A stretch of 64,000 nucleotides of DNA. Source: Bisporella sp. PMI_857. Taxonomy: Eukaryota; Ascomycota; Leotiomycetes; Helotiales; Helotiaceae. How positions within the stretch are numbered: position 1 is the stretch's first letter; each line of letters starts with the position of its first letter. Below, piece by piece: positions 45,432 through 56,174 of this stretch. A model generated the notes under the pieces. That model made no database searches and was not told where the DNA came from. It saw only the letters and a program-made list of their open reading frames with translations. A program made the translations under genes and the position numbers. Where the stretch lies: contig JAJSPD010000015.1 in assembly GCA_021307315.1 (NCBI GenBank), positions 434,001 to 498,000 of the forward strand, read 5' to 3'.

Positions 45432-47628
45432 ATGCCGTTGGGTAATGAATCAACTTCAAACCGAGGCACGGCAGCAGCTGCTGATGCCATCGCGCGTCAT
45501 CAACAGCAACAACAGCGGCAGCGGCAGCGGCAGCAACAACAGGCGAAGAGGAAGTTTGTTAATCCATCCACTAGAACTCGTAATTGAAAGACTAATTAGC
45601 AACTTTCTCCAGACCCGCGACACCCTTTGCGGTGAAGCCTATTGGTGCATTCTACATCTTCTTCGCTGCGAACATTCTGGCAGCTATATTTGCGCCAATA
45701 CAGGACTGTGACGAGACGTTCAATTACTGGGAGCCAACACATTATATCAGCCATGGCTATGGCTTACAGACCTGGGAATACTCTCCAGAATATGCTATTC
45801 GAAGCTGGACATACATATCTTTACATGCCCTGTTTGGGAGCTTCAGACGATTGCTACCATTCCCTTCTAAAGTATGCACCATCACAATTTTTCTTACTAT
45901 TAGCTCTATACGTCCTTGAAACTATCGAGATGAATCATGATGACTGGAATGGAAAACATTTGGATTTGTAGATTTCGCTGGATCGTGCAGTGGCCTACTT
46001 TACAAACCCATAATTAGCCAAACACTCATTCATGCTCAAATCAGCTAACATCATATAGGTTGCGGAATTTTATTTTATTCGATACGTCCTAGCTTTTGTC
46101 TGTGCTCTTTGCCAAACACAAATGTTTCGTGTTGTCAACAATGTGTTGAACCCTCGTATTGCTCTATTTTTCATGATGGCTATGATATTTAGCCCAGGCA
46201 TGTTTCACGCATCTGCCGCATTCCTCCCTTCCAGTTTCGCAATGTATACTACAATGCTGGGAATGTCCGCATTCATGAACTGGAAAGGCGGTCTCAAGAC
46301 TGCTCAAGGCATGTTCTGGTTTGCGTTAGGAGGCGTGCTTGGTTGGCCATTTTCAATAGCATTATCAGCGCCATTTTTGTTCGAGGCAGTGCTTTTCGCT
46401 AGTTTGACAAGCAAAGATGATTTCATTGAAGCCATCATGAGCTTTCTGCGCGGGTTTGTTGCAGGGCTCCTTGTTTTGGTGAGCATCAAATCATGTTTTG
46501 CCTTTTCCCTCTCTGACTAGTCATAGCTTTTTGAATTCTTGATTTCAGGATTCTTCTACAAGAAGCTAGTAGTTGTCCCGCTCAACATTATTTTCTATAA
46601 CATTTTCAGCGGCGCTGGAAAAGGACCAGATATATTTGGGACCGAGCCATGGCACTTTTACATTCGCAATCTGCTCCTCAACTTCAACATCTGGTTTGTC
46701 CTGGCCGTTGCGGCACTGCCACTCTTTGTTTTGAAAAAGCTTCTCTCGCGGTCGGTACAAGATCGCGGCGTCATTACTGGTCTGCGGAGCATAATTTTCA
46801 TCTCTCCATTTTACCTGTGGCTTGGTATCTTCAGCTTCCAACCGCATAAAGAAGAGAGATTCATGTATCCCATGTACCCTGCCTTAGCGCTTAATGCTGC
46901 AATGTCTCTTCACCTCATTCTTGCAACCTTCGGCAATACAGACCCGAAAACTTTCTTTGGAGCGATACCTCCCAGGCTCAAATTACTTGTGGTGAGCATT
47001 TTCATGTTGGCATCTGTGGATATTGGGCTTGCTCGTATATATGGGATCTACACAGCATATTCCGCTCCTCTAAGGATATATCTACCTCTTCAGGACAGCA
47101 CGCTGGGTTTGCCTGGCGATTCTGTCTGCATTGGCAAAGAGTGGTATCGATTTCCAAGTCAATATCATCTGCCCAGGGAGATGCGGGCGAAATTCGTCAA
47201 AAGCGAGTTCAGCGGCTTACTGCCAGGAGAGTTCTCAGAGGCCAAAACCGGATTTGGTTTTTGGTCTGGTGCGTGGCTCACGCCATCTGGGATGAACGAC
47301 GAAAATATCGAGGATTTGGGCAAATATGTAAGTGATAACTTTGATCAAGGCTACCTTCGCTAACCTTCCCCAGGCTGACTTACGAACTTGCCACTTCTTG
47401 GTGGATACATATTACCCAGGGGCGAAAGCGTCTAATCTGGAGCCCAATTATGTTACAGATGCAGAAACATGGGAGCGCATTTCGTGCTTTCCATTCCTGG
47501 ATGCTTCCCGGACACATATGCTTGGACGGACACTCTGGTTACCAGATTCCGATATCGTTCCAGACAGATTCAGGAGAAGATGGGGGGAACATTGCTTATT
47601 GAAACGCAAAGATAAAGCTTCTCTATGA
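45432..47628 (+). CDS. ALG9: Alpha-1,2-mannosyltransferase Alg9 (GT22), with a 20-nt intron or frameshift near the 5' end
   Basis: Multi-helix ER enzyme that adds alpha-1,2-mannoses from dolichol-P-mannose to the lumenal N-glycan precursor. Exons: 45432-45579, 45600-45871, 46059-46478, 46527-47327 and 47374-47628. Diagnostic regions are FAPIQDCDETFNYWEPTHYI in the first lumenal loop (the Asp-rich GT22 motif), VVNNVLNPRIALFF, SPGMFHASAAFLPSSFAMYT and FQPHKEERFMYPMYPALALN. The N-terminal 48 residues are Gln/Arg-rich (QQQQQRQRQRQQQQ). The reading frame from MPLGNESTS into TFSRPATPFAVKPIGAFY holds only if 45580-45599 (GTAATT...TTAG, 20 nt) is removed. That is far below normal intron size, so it may instead be an indel. 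The rest of the gene is intact. Confidence 0.9.
45492..45541 (+). repeat. CAA/CAG/CGG trinucleotide tract in Alg9 N-terminus
   Basis: Codon repeat coding for alternating Gln and Arg before the first transmembrane region. Length-variable tracts of this kind are common in fungal cytosolic tails. Confidence 0.7.
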
Positions 47629-48011
47629 GCTGGGAGATTCAAACCTGTATACTATTGTATGATCGAGAAACGTATAATACTAAGTTTGTCAATCGAGCTA
47701 AATCAAGAGCCACGTGATTTTCTCGGAGTTCTCCCACCGCCAATCCTTGAGTCGTGGTATCCTTCAAAACTCCGTCCCTGAATCAGGCTAATTGTTGTGC
47801 CAGAAAAGCCACCTTTCACGCCCGCGAGACTACAACTTAAACATGGTTGATCAATCCGGGATGACGGTATAATTCTCCCTGGCCGGTGATATCGGCCCGG
47901 GCGTGCCACGCCAGAAAGCTTCAAAAGAAATCCGTATCCTTTCAAGATGCTGGAAAGCTTAAATTTCCTTGAGGCTTAGTGGTACTCCTGTATATAAGCT
48001 ATATCCTAAAA
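47629..48011. other. Intergenic, no gene seen
   Basis: 383 bp between Alg9 and the CBM1 gene. It carries GGCCGG/CCCGGG-type words around 47880-47900 and no ORF. It presumably contains the CBM1 gene promoter. Confidence 0.5.
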
Positions 48012-49073
48012 ATGTTTTCTTCGATCGTGATTTTGTTGGGTGCGATTGGGTCCGTATATGGACAGGCTGGTGCTTATGCACAATGTACGTTTTGTGGTTG
48101 CATATTGAAACGTATAGACCCTAACGTGATGTCAGGTGGAGGGAAGGGCTGGTCCGGAGCAACTACTTGTGTTTCTGGCTTCGTCTGCACCTATTCTAAG
48201 TATAACCCACGGATATCTATTTCTAAAACCTTAACTAACATGCCCTAGTGAATGTCCGTATACTCTTTTTGTTCGTCCTTTGGTAAGCTTCTAACAAGAA
48301 CAAAAGTCTACTCGCAATGTCTTCCAGGGACAGCACCAGCACCAACAACTACAACAGGAGGCGGAGCATCACCAACTACTACAGGTGGCACTGGAAGCAC
48401 AGCATATCCAGGGACGACTTTGCAGTCCGGCTACTACTGGATTCGAGCTGTAGTCGATCCAAATTACCATAAATATCTACAAACTTCTCCTCAATAGTAA
48501 GTTGAAATAACTCAAGAGTTTTGGAGTTGATACTGACTTTCCGTCAAGTGTATCAGGAACTGCTATTTTAGGGTCATACACCACCGCTGGACAATTCCAA
48601 GTCGTGTCTGGGCAGCTTGTTGAGCTAATTGATGGAGGAAAACTCTATGGCATGCTTAAAATCCATCTTGGCATTATGTTATCTGGTATGCAAAACTCTA
48701 ACTGAATTGTTACAGCGAATGTGATTCCATCCTCGGACACCACAAAACTTGCTGTCACATTCAACACGACTCAGAACACATACGGCACCTTCGCATGGAG
48801 CGGTGATGCACTGCAATGGAGTATTCCTAGCATCAACCGCCCGAATCTCAGTGCATGGCTTGTGTGTGCGAACCAGGCACTGTTTGTAAACCTAGGCAGC
48901 TATGGATACCAAACCCCCGCTGGGTGTGCGGATCAAACCGTGAGTAATCTCGGCCCTAAGGTCGTATTTGTGGATGGTAGAGCATTTGCTGATCTTTATA
49001 TTTTGTATAGATCCACTATTATAACGATGCTCACGCGAACAGCCGAAGAGGGAAACGCAATTCTCTGAAATAA
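48012..49073 (+). CDS. Secreted CBM1-domain protein with probable 5-nt microexon
   Basis: Extracellular cell-wall-binding protein of 251 residues. Exons: 48012-48084, 48136-48199, 48249-48253, 48307-48496, 48549-48685, 48716-48939 and 49011-49073 (756 nt). Residues 1-17 are a signal peptide ([17 protein letters not shown]). Residues about 18-52 form a CBM1 cellulose-binding domain: [33 protein letters not shown], with the four family cysteines and aromatic face. The CBM1 only reads correctly when the 5-nt exon TGAAT (48249-48253) is used. A Thr/Gly linker ([19 protein letters not shown]) follows, then an uncharacterised C-terminal domain ([42 protein letters not shown]). The fifth intron (48686-48715) would be only 30 nt, so that boundary is uncertain. 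No catalytic family is recognised. Confidence 0.82.
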
Positions 49074-49292
49074 GTTGGTACGGAGAGATTTGAATAAATC
49101 AATTTGTAAGGAAGAGCTCGATGTATATATGGGTATTTGAACAGTCTTACCAATTGTTCCTACCAGTGTACATATTTGCGATCGCACATATATTGTATGT
49201 CTCATGGTAAATGCATTTTCCCAATCCTTTAGCTCCAGATCAGTTATCGCAAGCCTTCCCAATATCCTGATAGTGATACCCAAATGACATAT

Positions 49293-50751
49293 TCACGCCC
49301 ATGCACCAACAGTACTCATCCCAGTAGCGCCTAGAAATACAACAAAGCAAGCACCAACTCTCTTCTTACCCCTTAATGTCTTTTATTATAAATGGTCAGC
49401 CAGAGAATCGGAATGATTGTGAGTGGGGTAGGAACATAGGAGTATAGACCCACCTCCCAGCTTTCGTCGCTCAAGAAATCTTCCGCCATCAACTCCACCA
49501 AACTTGCAAAGATGAGCAAGCCCGAAGATATTGCATTCATAATACCGACCATTAGTAATCCAGCCTTGGATTCGGGGTCGTAAGATGTATGGAGAATCAG
49601 GCCAATAGCCTGGCCAATTGGTGTTCTATATCTCGTTAGACAGTACAACGAGAGATCGATCAGAAGGGGAGTCTTACGTGCAGCCATAGGCGATAGCCAT
49701 GAGCCAGGGTTGGACTGATTTCTTGTCCCATGAAAGAGCAGCTATTCGGGACCCTAAAGCGAGACCTTCGAACAGTTCTGAGTGGTAATTAGTCTCTGCA
49801 TCTGAAAAGCATTTTCTGAAATTAGTGTCAATATAGAAGAAACCTACGATGAAAGGTTATGGCAATTAAGAGCACTACAAAGTCGCTTCCAATAGCTACG
49901 CTCAAGGCGATACCAATGAATACGCTATGAAACAAGATTCCCAGCTCCAACAATAAGCATTGTAAAAGAGCCTTCTTCTTCACCTGAACTGCATCTTCTT
50001 CTTTGCTGATCTCACCCTTCGGCTCTACTTTTGGTGTTACTTCGGCTTTCGAAGTCTCAGATTCTTCAATCTGATCCAGTCTTGTGCTCTCGTTTGCGAT
50101 CCGTTGAATCTCCCGACTAGTGCTATTAGATCTAGTGCGCCTAGGCCCAACAATGCCATAAGTCTCATATTGTGGCCGTTGCTTCTTTGTGCTCTCAATT
50201 TCGGGCTTGACGTCATGATTGAAGGGACAACCTTGGTCTATATATGCACAGCGACCATAAGCAATTGCATTCCTGCAAATCACCTTCTTTTCCCCCGCTC
50301 CTCTATCAGTATCACTGTCAGCGATTTCATCACGTGATGACGAATCCGGACGAGAGTGCTCGGTGGTAGGCGTTGAACAAACATGATATCCTCGTGAAAA
50401 CACCATCTCCACAACGGTGACGAAGAAAACTGCTGCCAAGCTAATGGCTCCAGCCATAGCTGGATATGTATCGCTCCAAAACGGGCCAAGACATTTGTCT
50501 GTCAGGCTGATGAAGGCAGTTGGCAAAAGATGTACAAAGGCTGTTGCCAGAAGAACACCTGTCCCGAAATGACGAGCAAGAAAGAGAAAACTGGGCGGAA
50601 TCCGCAGGCGCGAAAATCTGACTGCTAGAATTGGGAAGGCACAGGCCGTTGAAGAGACGAAGAGGATGATGAACAAAGCACCGATGTGGAAGGGCATGTT
50701 ATAGTCTTGGCCATTTCCAGGGCCATTGCCACAAGTAACAGGCTCGCTCAT
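49293..50751 (-). CDS. ZIP-family zinc/iron transporter with PAN3-like CCCH finger in its loop
   Basis: Metal importer of the ZIP family (Zrt-like), 420 residues. Exons 49848-50751, 49678-49777, 49454-49625 and 49293-49379 (1263 nt). Helices 1-3 include RHFGTGVLLATAFVHLLPTA, helix 4 the metal-site block LELGILFHSVFIGIALSVAI, and helix 5 HQLFEGLALGSR (split by intron 1), the conserved His/Glu residues of the pore. The end is GATGMSTVGAWA. Between helices 3 and 4 lies a long cytoplasmic loop (residues about 130-265). It contains C159-x8-C168-x6-C175-x3-H179 in CRNAIAYGRCAYIDQGCPFNH, a CCCH zinc finger closely resembling that of the PAN3 deadenylase subunit. The loop otherwise is charged. Helix signatures make the ZIP call secure; the finger is unusual. 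Confidence 0.9.
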
Positions 50752-52987
50752 GTCGCCAGTATTGTCGCGAATATGGCGTGAATGAATATCTTTCTCTGGT
50801 TCTTAGGCAAGAGCATTGAGCAATTTCAATGAATTTCCTGCGAGGTTGTGATGGTGACGATGATATTCTGCTTACAACGGGTGTATTCGGCTAGCATTTG
50901 GTCAAGCTGGAAAGGTTGTGTTCCGAATGCCTTGGCATGCAATGGTATGAATTGGCATTTACGTACCTGGAAGCCTTATTTTCTTGGCATCTCAAGTAGT
51001 ATGCCTTGAATGTTGATATTAATTAGAGATTAGCGTATAAATAAAGAGTAGTGTTGTGACTCGTGGTTCGCTTGAAAACGGTATTGAAGGGCGATGAGTA
51101 GAACTAATAAAGGCTCATATGATTGATTCCCACGACTAACAAGAATCCATAGCCTAATACGGGGTTTTGATTAGAGTTCAAAGCATTGAACCGTGAATGA
51201 CAATAAATACGCTATTCTGCTAGATGTAGCATTGCTATAGTGTCCGGCCCCAACATTAAGCATAAACGGTTTGGCGGCCATCAAGGTTAAATGCCATCTA
51301 GGCGTTGCACTAACACCACTCCCGTGTTCTCCCGACCGAGCTGGAAAAAGGATAATTACAATGGCTCTTAGTATGATTGGAACGTGGCGGAAAACCATGC
51401 AACCACGTAGAAACTAAGAGACACTCTATTCTGTAAAGTGCTATTTCCTTTTTGTTGTCAGATTCCAGCTAACATATGACCATAGCTGTCCTCACGCAAC
51501 CAATCAACTTAAAAAGCTTCAGACAAGTTCACGCACGATGATATGTACTATTATTTTCTCCCGACTTGGGAGTCAGAAATGAAAGTTGAAATGGCAAAAA
51601 AAAAAAATGTTGAAAAGGAGAGCGTCTGAAACATCCTAGGCCACTCAAATGACCTTCTGAATAAAGATAATGCAAACAATAATTATATGGAAAAGTCCCG
51701 GTCATCAGCGTATCTAACATAACATTCATGATAATCTCCCCTTCTCAGGATATAGAGGGAAATAGTAAAAGGCTTATCTGCAACACAAACTTAAGATGAC
51801 ACCCACCAAACTCGCCAACACCCACCAGTAAAGAGCATCCCGGTCTGTAGCTCGACCCATGAAGATCTTAAGACGGCCCCTCAGACCACTGTGTCTCTTC
51901 CTTGAGGTACATATTGGAGTTCCAAATACAAGGCACCCTCTGCCTCCTTCTGTCGAATCACATTCACCATGCTCTCTCCTCCTCTTCATTAAAAGACTTT
52001 AGTTCGTCAGCCATAGATCATGGCAACCGGCTTGTAGAGTATAGGGGTAGTCAAAAGAGAAGACAAGATCATATGTACCTGACAGAACCTCTGCAGAAAC
52101 GCAAGTCAGAACCAAGCTCGCATTTTCTGTCGTTGGGGCAATCCAAGTGAAGACGCCGCCGCTCAATAAGCCATTCGATCTTCAAATTAATACCTGTGTA
52201 CACAAGGGTATAGAAAGTTCGACATCTAGAGGATGAAATCAGCCTTTCTGGTTCAGGTGTACTAAAGCGAGATCAGAACACACGTATGCTTAAGAGACAA
52301 TGCGTCTGGGTAGGTGAGGTTTTTCGAAATGAGGATTTGTAGCTCTGGAGGCAGGGAGGAAATATGTGCTCTAGTTACTCCTGATCTTCCATCCTTAGGA
52401 TAAATCCAAATCTTTTCCGCCTGTAGCGAGGACATCGAGATTTTGGTTTTAGGACAATAATGGCCCTATCCCTGAAACGTTACGGCAGTTAAAGAGTATT
52501 AAAGTACGTGATGCATTGAATCAAAGACTGATGAAAATGATGAGTAACAGCAAAATGATTGACTTGTACAGAGGTACTATAGGTAGTCGAAACTTCGCTG
52601 CCTGCGAATAAATATAAAATCTGGCTTCAGACCGTAAAGGTGAAACCTTTTAGACCAGCCACTTAGGCTTCCACCATTAGGCTTTCAGCGCTTTTGCTCG
52701 TATCGGGGCAGAGCTCGTATTGGGATTCAAAACCCTTTGAGATTATTTATAATCTTGTCTCTATTTACAGGTGCTAGACCGACCACCTGAAATGTTGTTG
52801 ATATTAAAAGCATTGTACGGCTTTGACTAGCTTTTGACTTGAACAGTGCCAAGACAAGTATGTATCACGTGATAGCGCGCTGAAAGTGGTGGCTATGCTT
52901 CCGCCACCAGCCGCCTTCGAGTCGTTGCCGAACAGCAACATATTCTGATACCTATAATGTGGCTGGCAAGAATCATGGCTCGTCGAT
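50752..52987. other. Intergenic, no gene seen
   Basis: About 2.2 kb between the divergent ZIP and Exo5 start codons, a size that leaves room for regulatory DNA. It contains a 13-A run at 51596-51608. No supported ORF or repeat. Confidence 0.5.
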
Positions 52988-54591
52988 ATGGCTAGTCTCA
53001 AATATGCCACCACCAACCCTGAGGAATGTGACGACAACGACACGGATTATGGATCAGATTTCACACCAGAGCAAGAACGGATAGTTGAACGTCTGTTATC
53101 TGGGAGAATAGACATCGAAGATAATCCCATTGTTAGCGATGTCGAGTATCATGACCCGGACCAGACTCTGCGCGTGCCTCGCTTTTTTGGGCGCGAGCAG
53201 AGATCCATCTTGTGGGAGACGACAGTATCTAACCAATTTCATTCCCAGGTCAGCTCGAACGCATCGATCTCTCAATACCAAGACTGTAAGATACGCTTCT
53301 CAAAGGTTGTGAAGAAAAGAGATTCTTACTAACTCTTAAGCGACTAGTAAGTAAAAGCATCAAGGACGAACCTACGTGTGCGATTTCACCATCTGCCACA
53401 GCAGACTGGAAAGAACCTGATACTCGCTCTCCTTTAGAACGATATCGCACACAACCAAAGAAGCCACTGTCCGTTACGGACTTAGTATCACCAGCATGGT
53501 GCGAAATACAATACTGGTACTCGTTGACAAGACACGGGAAGAAGAAACGTACGCCAGCGATGAAACAAGGCAGCGCAATCCATAAGGTGTTAGAGGATCA
53601 AGTTCACACCACGGTTAAGATAGAAACACAGTCAAAGGAGGACGCTTGGGGCCTTCGAATATGGAATGTTATTCAAGGACTCAGGACTTTACGTAATACT
53701 GGTCAAACCCGAGAGCTAGAAGTATGGGGAACTATAAATGGCTTAGTGGTGAATGGCGTTATAGACGAGCTCTCCTATATCTGCCCTGATTCAAATTTGG
53801 AGAAATCTATGCATGTGCCATGTGCTCAAGATGGAATGCATGATCAGACGACAATAGCGGACTTCTTCAAAAGCCAAGCTCCTCCCACTTCGAAAGAGGT
53901 TGTGAGTGGCAGCCGTGATAGAAATCACGAGAAAATTTATGTATGCGATGTTAAAACCCGTGGGGTGAATGGCCTGCCTTCTGGGGCTGCACTACGTCCC
54001 TCCAAAATGCAGTTAATGCTTTACCATCGTCTTTTGTCTTCGCTTGCAGGAAACATGGTTGATTTCTCAGTTCTCGCCACAAGATACAATCTTGACCCTA
54101 CAAAGATGTTCTCAGATACTTTCATTGCACAGATTGGCAGCCTACATGAGGATGTCTTTTATGATGTGCCGTCAAGTCCTGAAGCAAGTCAACGGTCGGT
54201 TGATCAATGGAGTCAAGATTCGATGACAACTCTTCTCGCCCACAACTCACTGTCGGCGTTATGGTCTCTCATGATCACTGAATTCCAGACTACCATGCCT
54301 GAAGGTGCGAAATCATTGGGGGATATGCTCAGGGTGGAATATAGATCCAGGGATGATGGCGAAATCATAGGCAGTAAAACATTTGCTATGAACCACATTG
54401 AGTTGAAAGACTATGTGGATCATGGGATGAAATGGTGGAAAGGTGAGCGAGAAGCACAAGGAGTTCCTCCAGAAGAGGCTTATAAATGTCGTAATTGCGA
54501 ATTCGCTGATGGTTGCGAATGGAGGCTAAAGAAAGTGGATGAAGCAAAGGGGAATTTCAGGATATCGAGAAAGTCAAAAAGTTCTGCGTAG
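52988..54591 (+). CDS. EXO5: Exonuclease V, mitochondrial (Exo5/Dem1)
   Basis: Single-strand-specific, iron-sulphur exonuclease of the RecB/PD-(D/E)XK group required for mitochondrial genome maintenance in yeast. Exons 52988-53285 and 53348-54591 (intron with a clear ACTAAC-type branch site, ending GACTAG) give 1542 nt, 513 residues. The N-terminus is acidic (DDNDTDYGSDFTPEQE), a common fungal Exo5 feature. The nuclease core runs PLSVTDLVSPAWCEIQYWYS, then PAMKQGSAIHKVLE, VNGVIDELSY and YVCDVKTRG. The [4Fe-4S] ligands are Cys151 (AWC) plus Cys480, Cys483 and Cys489 (KCRNCEFADGCEW), all present. Three unrelated acidic residues of the metal site lie in IDEL and DVKT. Intact. Confidence 0.92.
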
Positions 54592-56174
54592 CGCAAGCCT
54601 TGTGGAAGTTTCCGAGCAGGTTTATGATAACAGCCGGTTATATAGCAACTCTGTTGAATAGAAACAAGCCTTTAGTTATGGCATATATTATTGGGATGTT
54701 GCACACATCTATATCCTGCATATCTATTTATATGAGATATTCAAACCGGACAGTCCAGTTGGCACAAGCCTAGCGGAAATGACTTTAGACCTTCTTTGAC
54801 GGAAGATGGGACAATTACACCTGCAGCCGCTCTAGGCACGAAACCTGCTGAGCTCAAACATTCATATGATCCCAAAAATTGGGACCGGTTCTATAATTGT
54901 ATTTTATACATGTCCACATGTTTTCCTCTTGGTGCGGCTGGGCCAGATGCTCTCGAGTCTGGTGCATGATTCGGCCTGGTCTCTCTCACCAAAAAACTTT
55001 CACAACTAATCTGATAAATAGAGACGACATCTTCAAGGATTTCGTTTTTAATGAGATCGAATATCTCTCCGATATTTCATGTCTCTACTGAAGCAAATTC
55101 GGAAGTTCGCTTGACTTCTCGTAGAGACGTTAGTAGTGGACATGTATTTTAGTGTATCTTGCGCATATCATGAGGAATTTACCCTTCTCATATGGTGCAC
55201 TCCTAGTTTTCAGATGTGGCGGTTTTTAGACAGTCTTTTGCTAGCACATTATTGACTAGTCAGGATTTACTAGACTTATCTCCCCGTTCTCTTTTATAAT
55301 CGAGCGAGTATTACGTTGGCTTTCGATCGCGCCGGACTTGCTAACTTCTCCCAGCTAGTCCCTCTTTTGGTATGATAGCCATGCCCTTCAGCACAAACTG
55401 CCCGAGAGGAATAAGGTTATGTCAGGAAAATAAATAACACAAGCTTGATACTACGGGCATTTCATTGTGGGTGCAAACTTATAAAATATTACTTCTTCAT
55501 ATGCTCCCGTATGTCCAATCATCTAGTTTCCGCTAGTCATACCTGCTTGGCACTGCAACCTCATGGTGTAAGTTTAAGGCGGACGATCCGATTAACATAT
55601 GAAGTCTGGCCAGAAACAACCAGTAAAGTTGAACATCTCAGTTGGTAATTTAGTTCCAGAAGGGAATTTTGTAATTCACGTAAGCTGAAGTAAGCGACTC
55701 AAAAACGGCAAATAATAGAAGTATGTGTCTTCTGTTACCTTAATTCCATCATACCCTCGGAGCCATTTATTGTGATGCTCCAGCCTCTACGCATGCTTCA
55801 TAGAAGTAAATAAAAATGTTATCTTCCATGTAGTTAAATATTGATCAGCCAGTAAAAGTATTGCTCACGTGATTCTTATATTGTTTTTAGGTTAGAGGCA
55901 AATCCAGAAGCTAGAGGATTTTGCATTATTTTCCAATAAAATCACTGGATTGCTCTCGCCTTATTTGATTCTTACAAATATTTTTAACTCCGCGGTTATA
56001 AGGCTCATCTCACGTAAAACTGCATCCTGCTCAGTCATATGTGTCACAGACGTGCATTGGCTCTCTAATACCGCTTTGACCTAATCTCTAAAACGAATTG
56101 AGCCCATTTCAGACCGATTACATACGATAAGAGGTGACCTGTTTTTGACACGAGGGTCTACAACAAGCAACACG
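54592..56174. other. Intergenic, one possible gene relic
   Basis: About 1.6 kb. At 54774-54968 (+) an open stretch reads SGNDFRPSLTEDGTITPAAA, then GTKPAELKHSYDPKNWDRFY, ending at a TGA. Its composition looks protein-like and it may be a fragment of a lost gene, but no family could be assigned. The remainder is AT-rich without ORFs. The last 150 bases hold the promoter and leader of the regulator. Confidence 0.35.
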
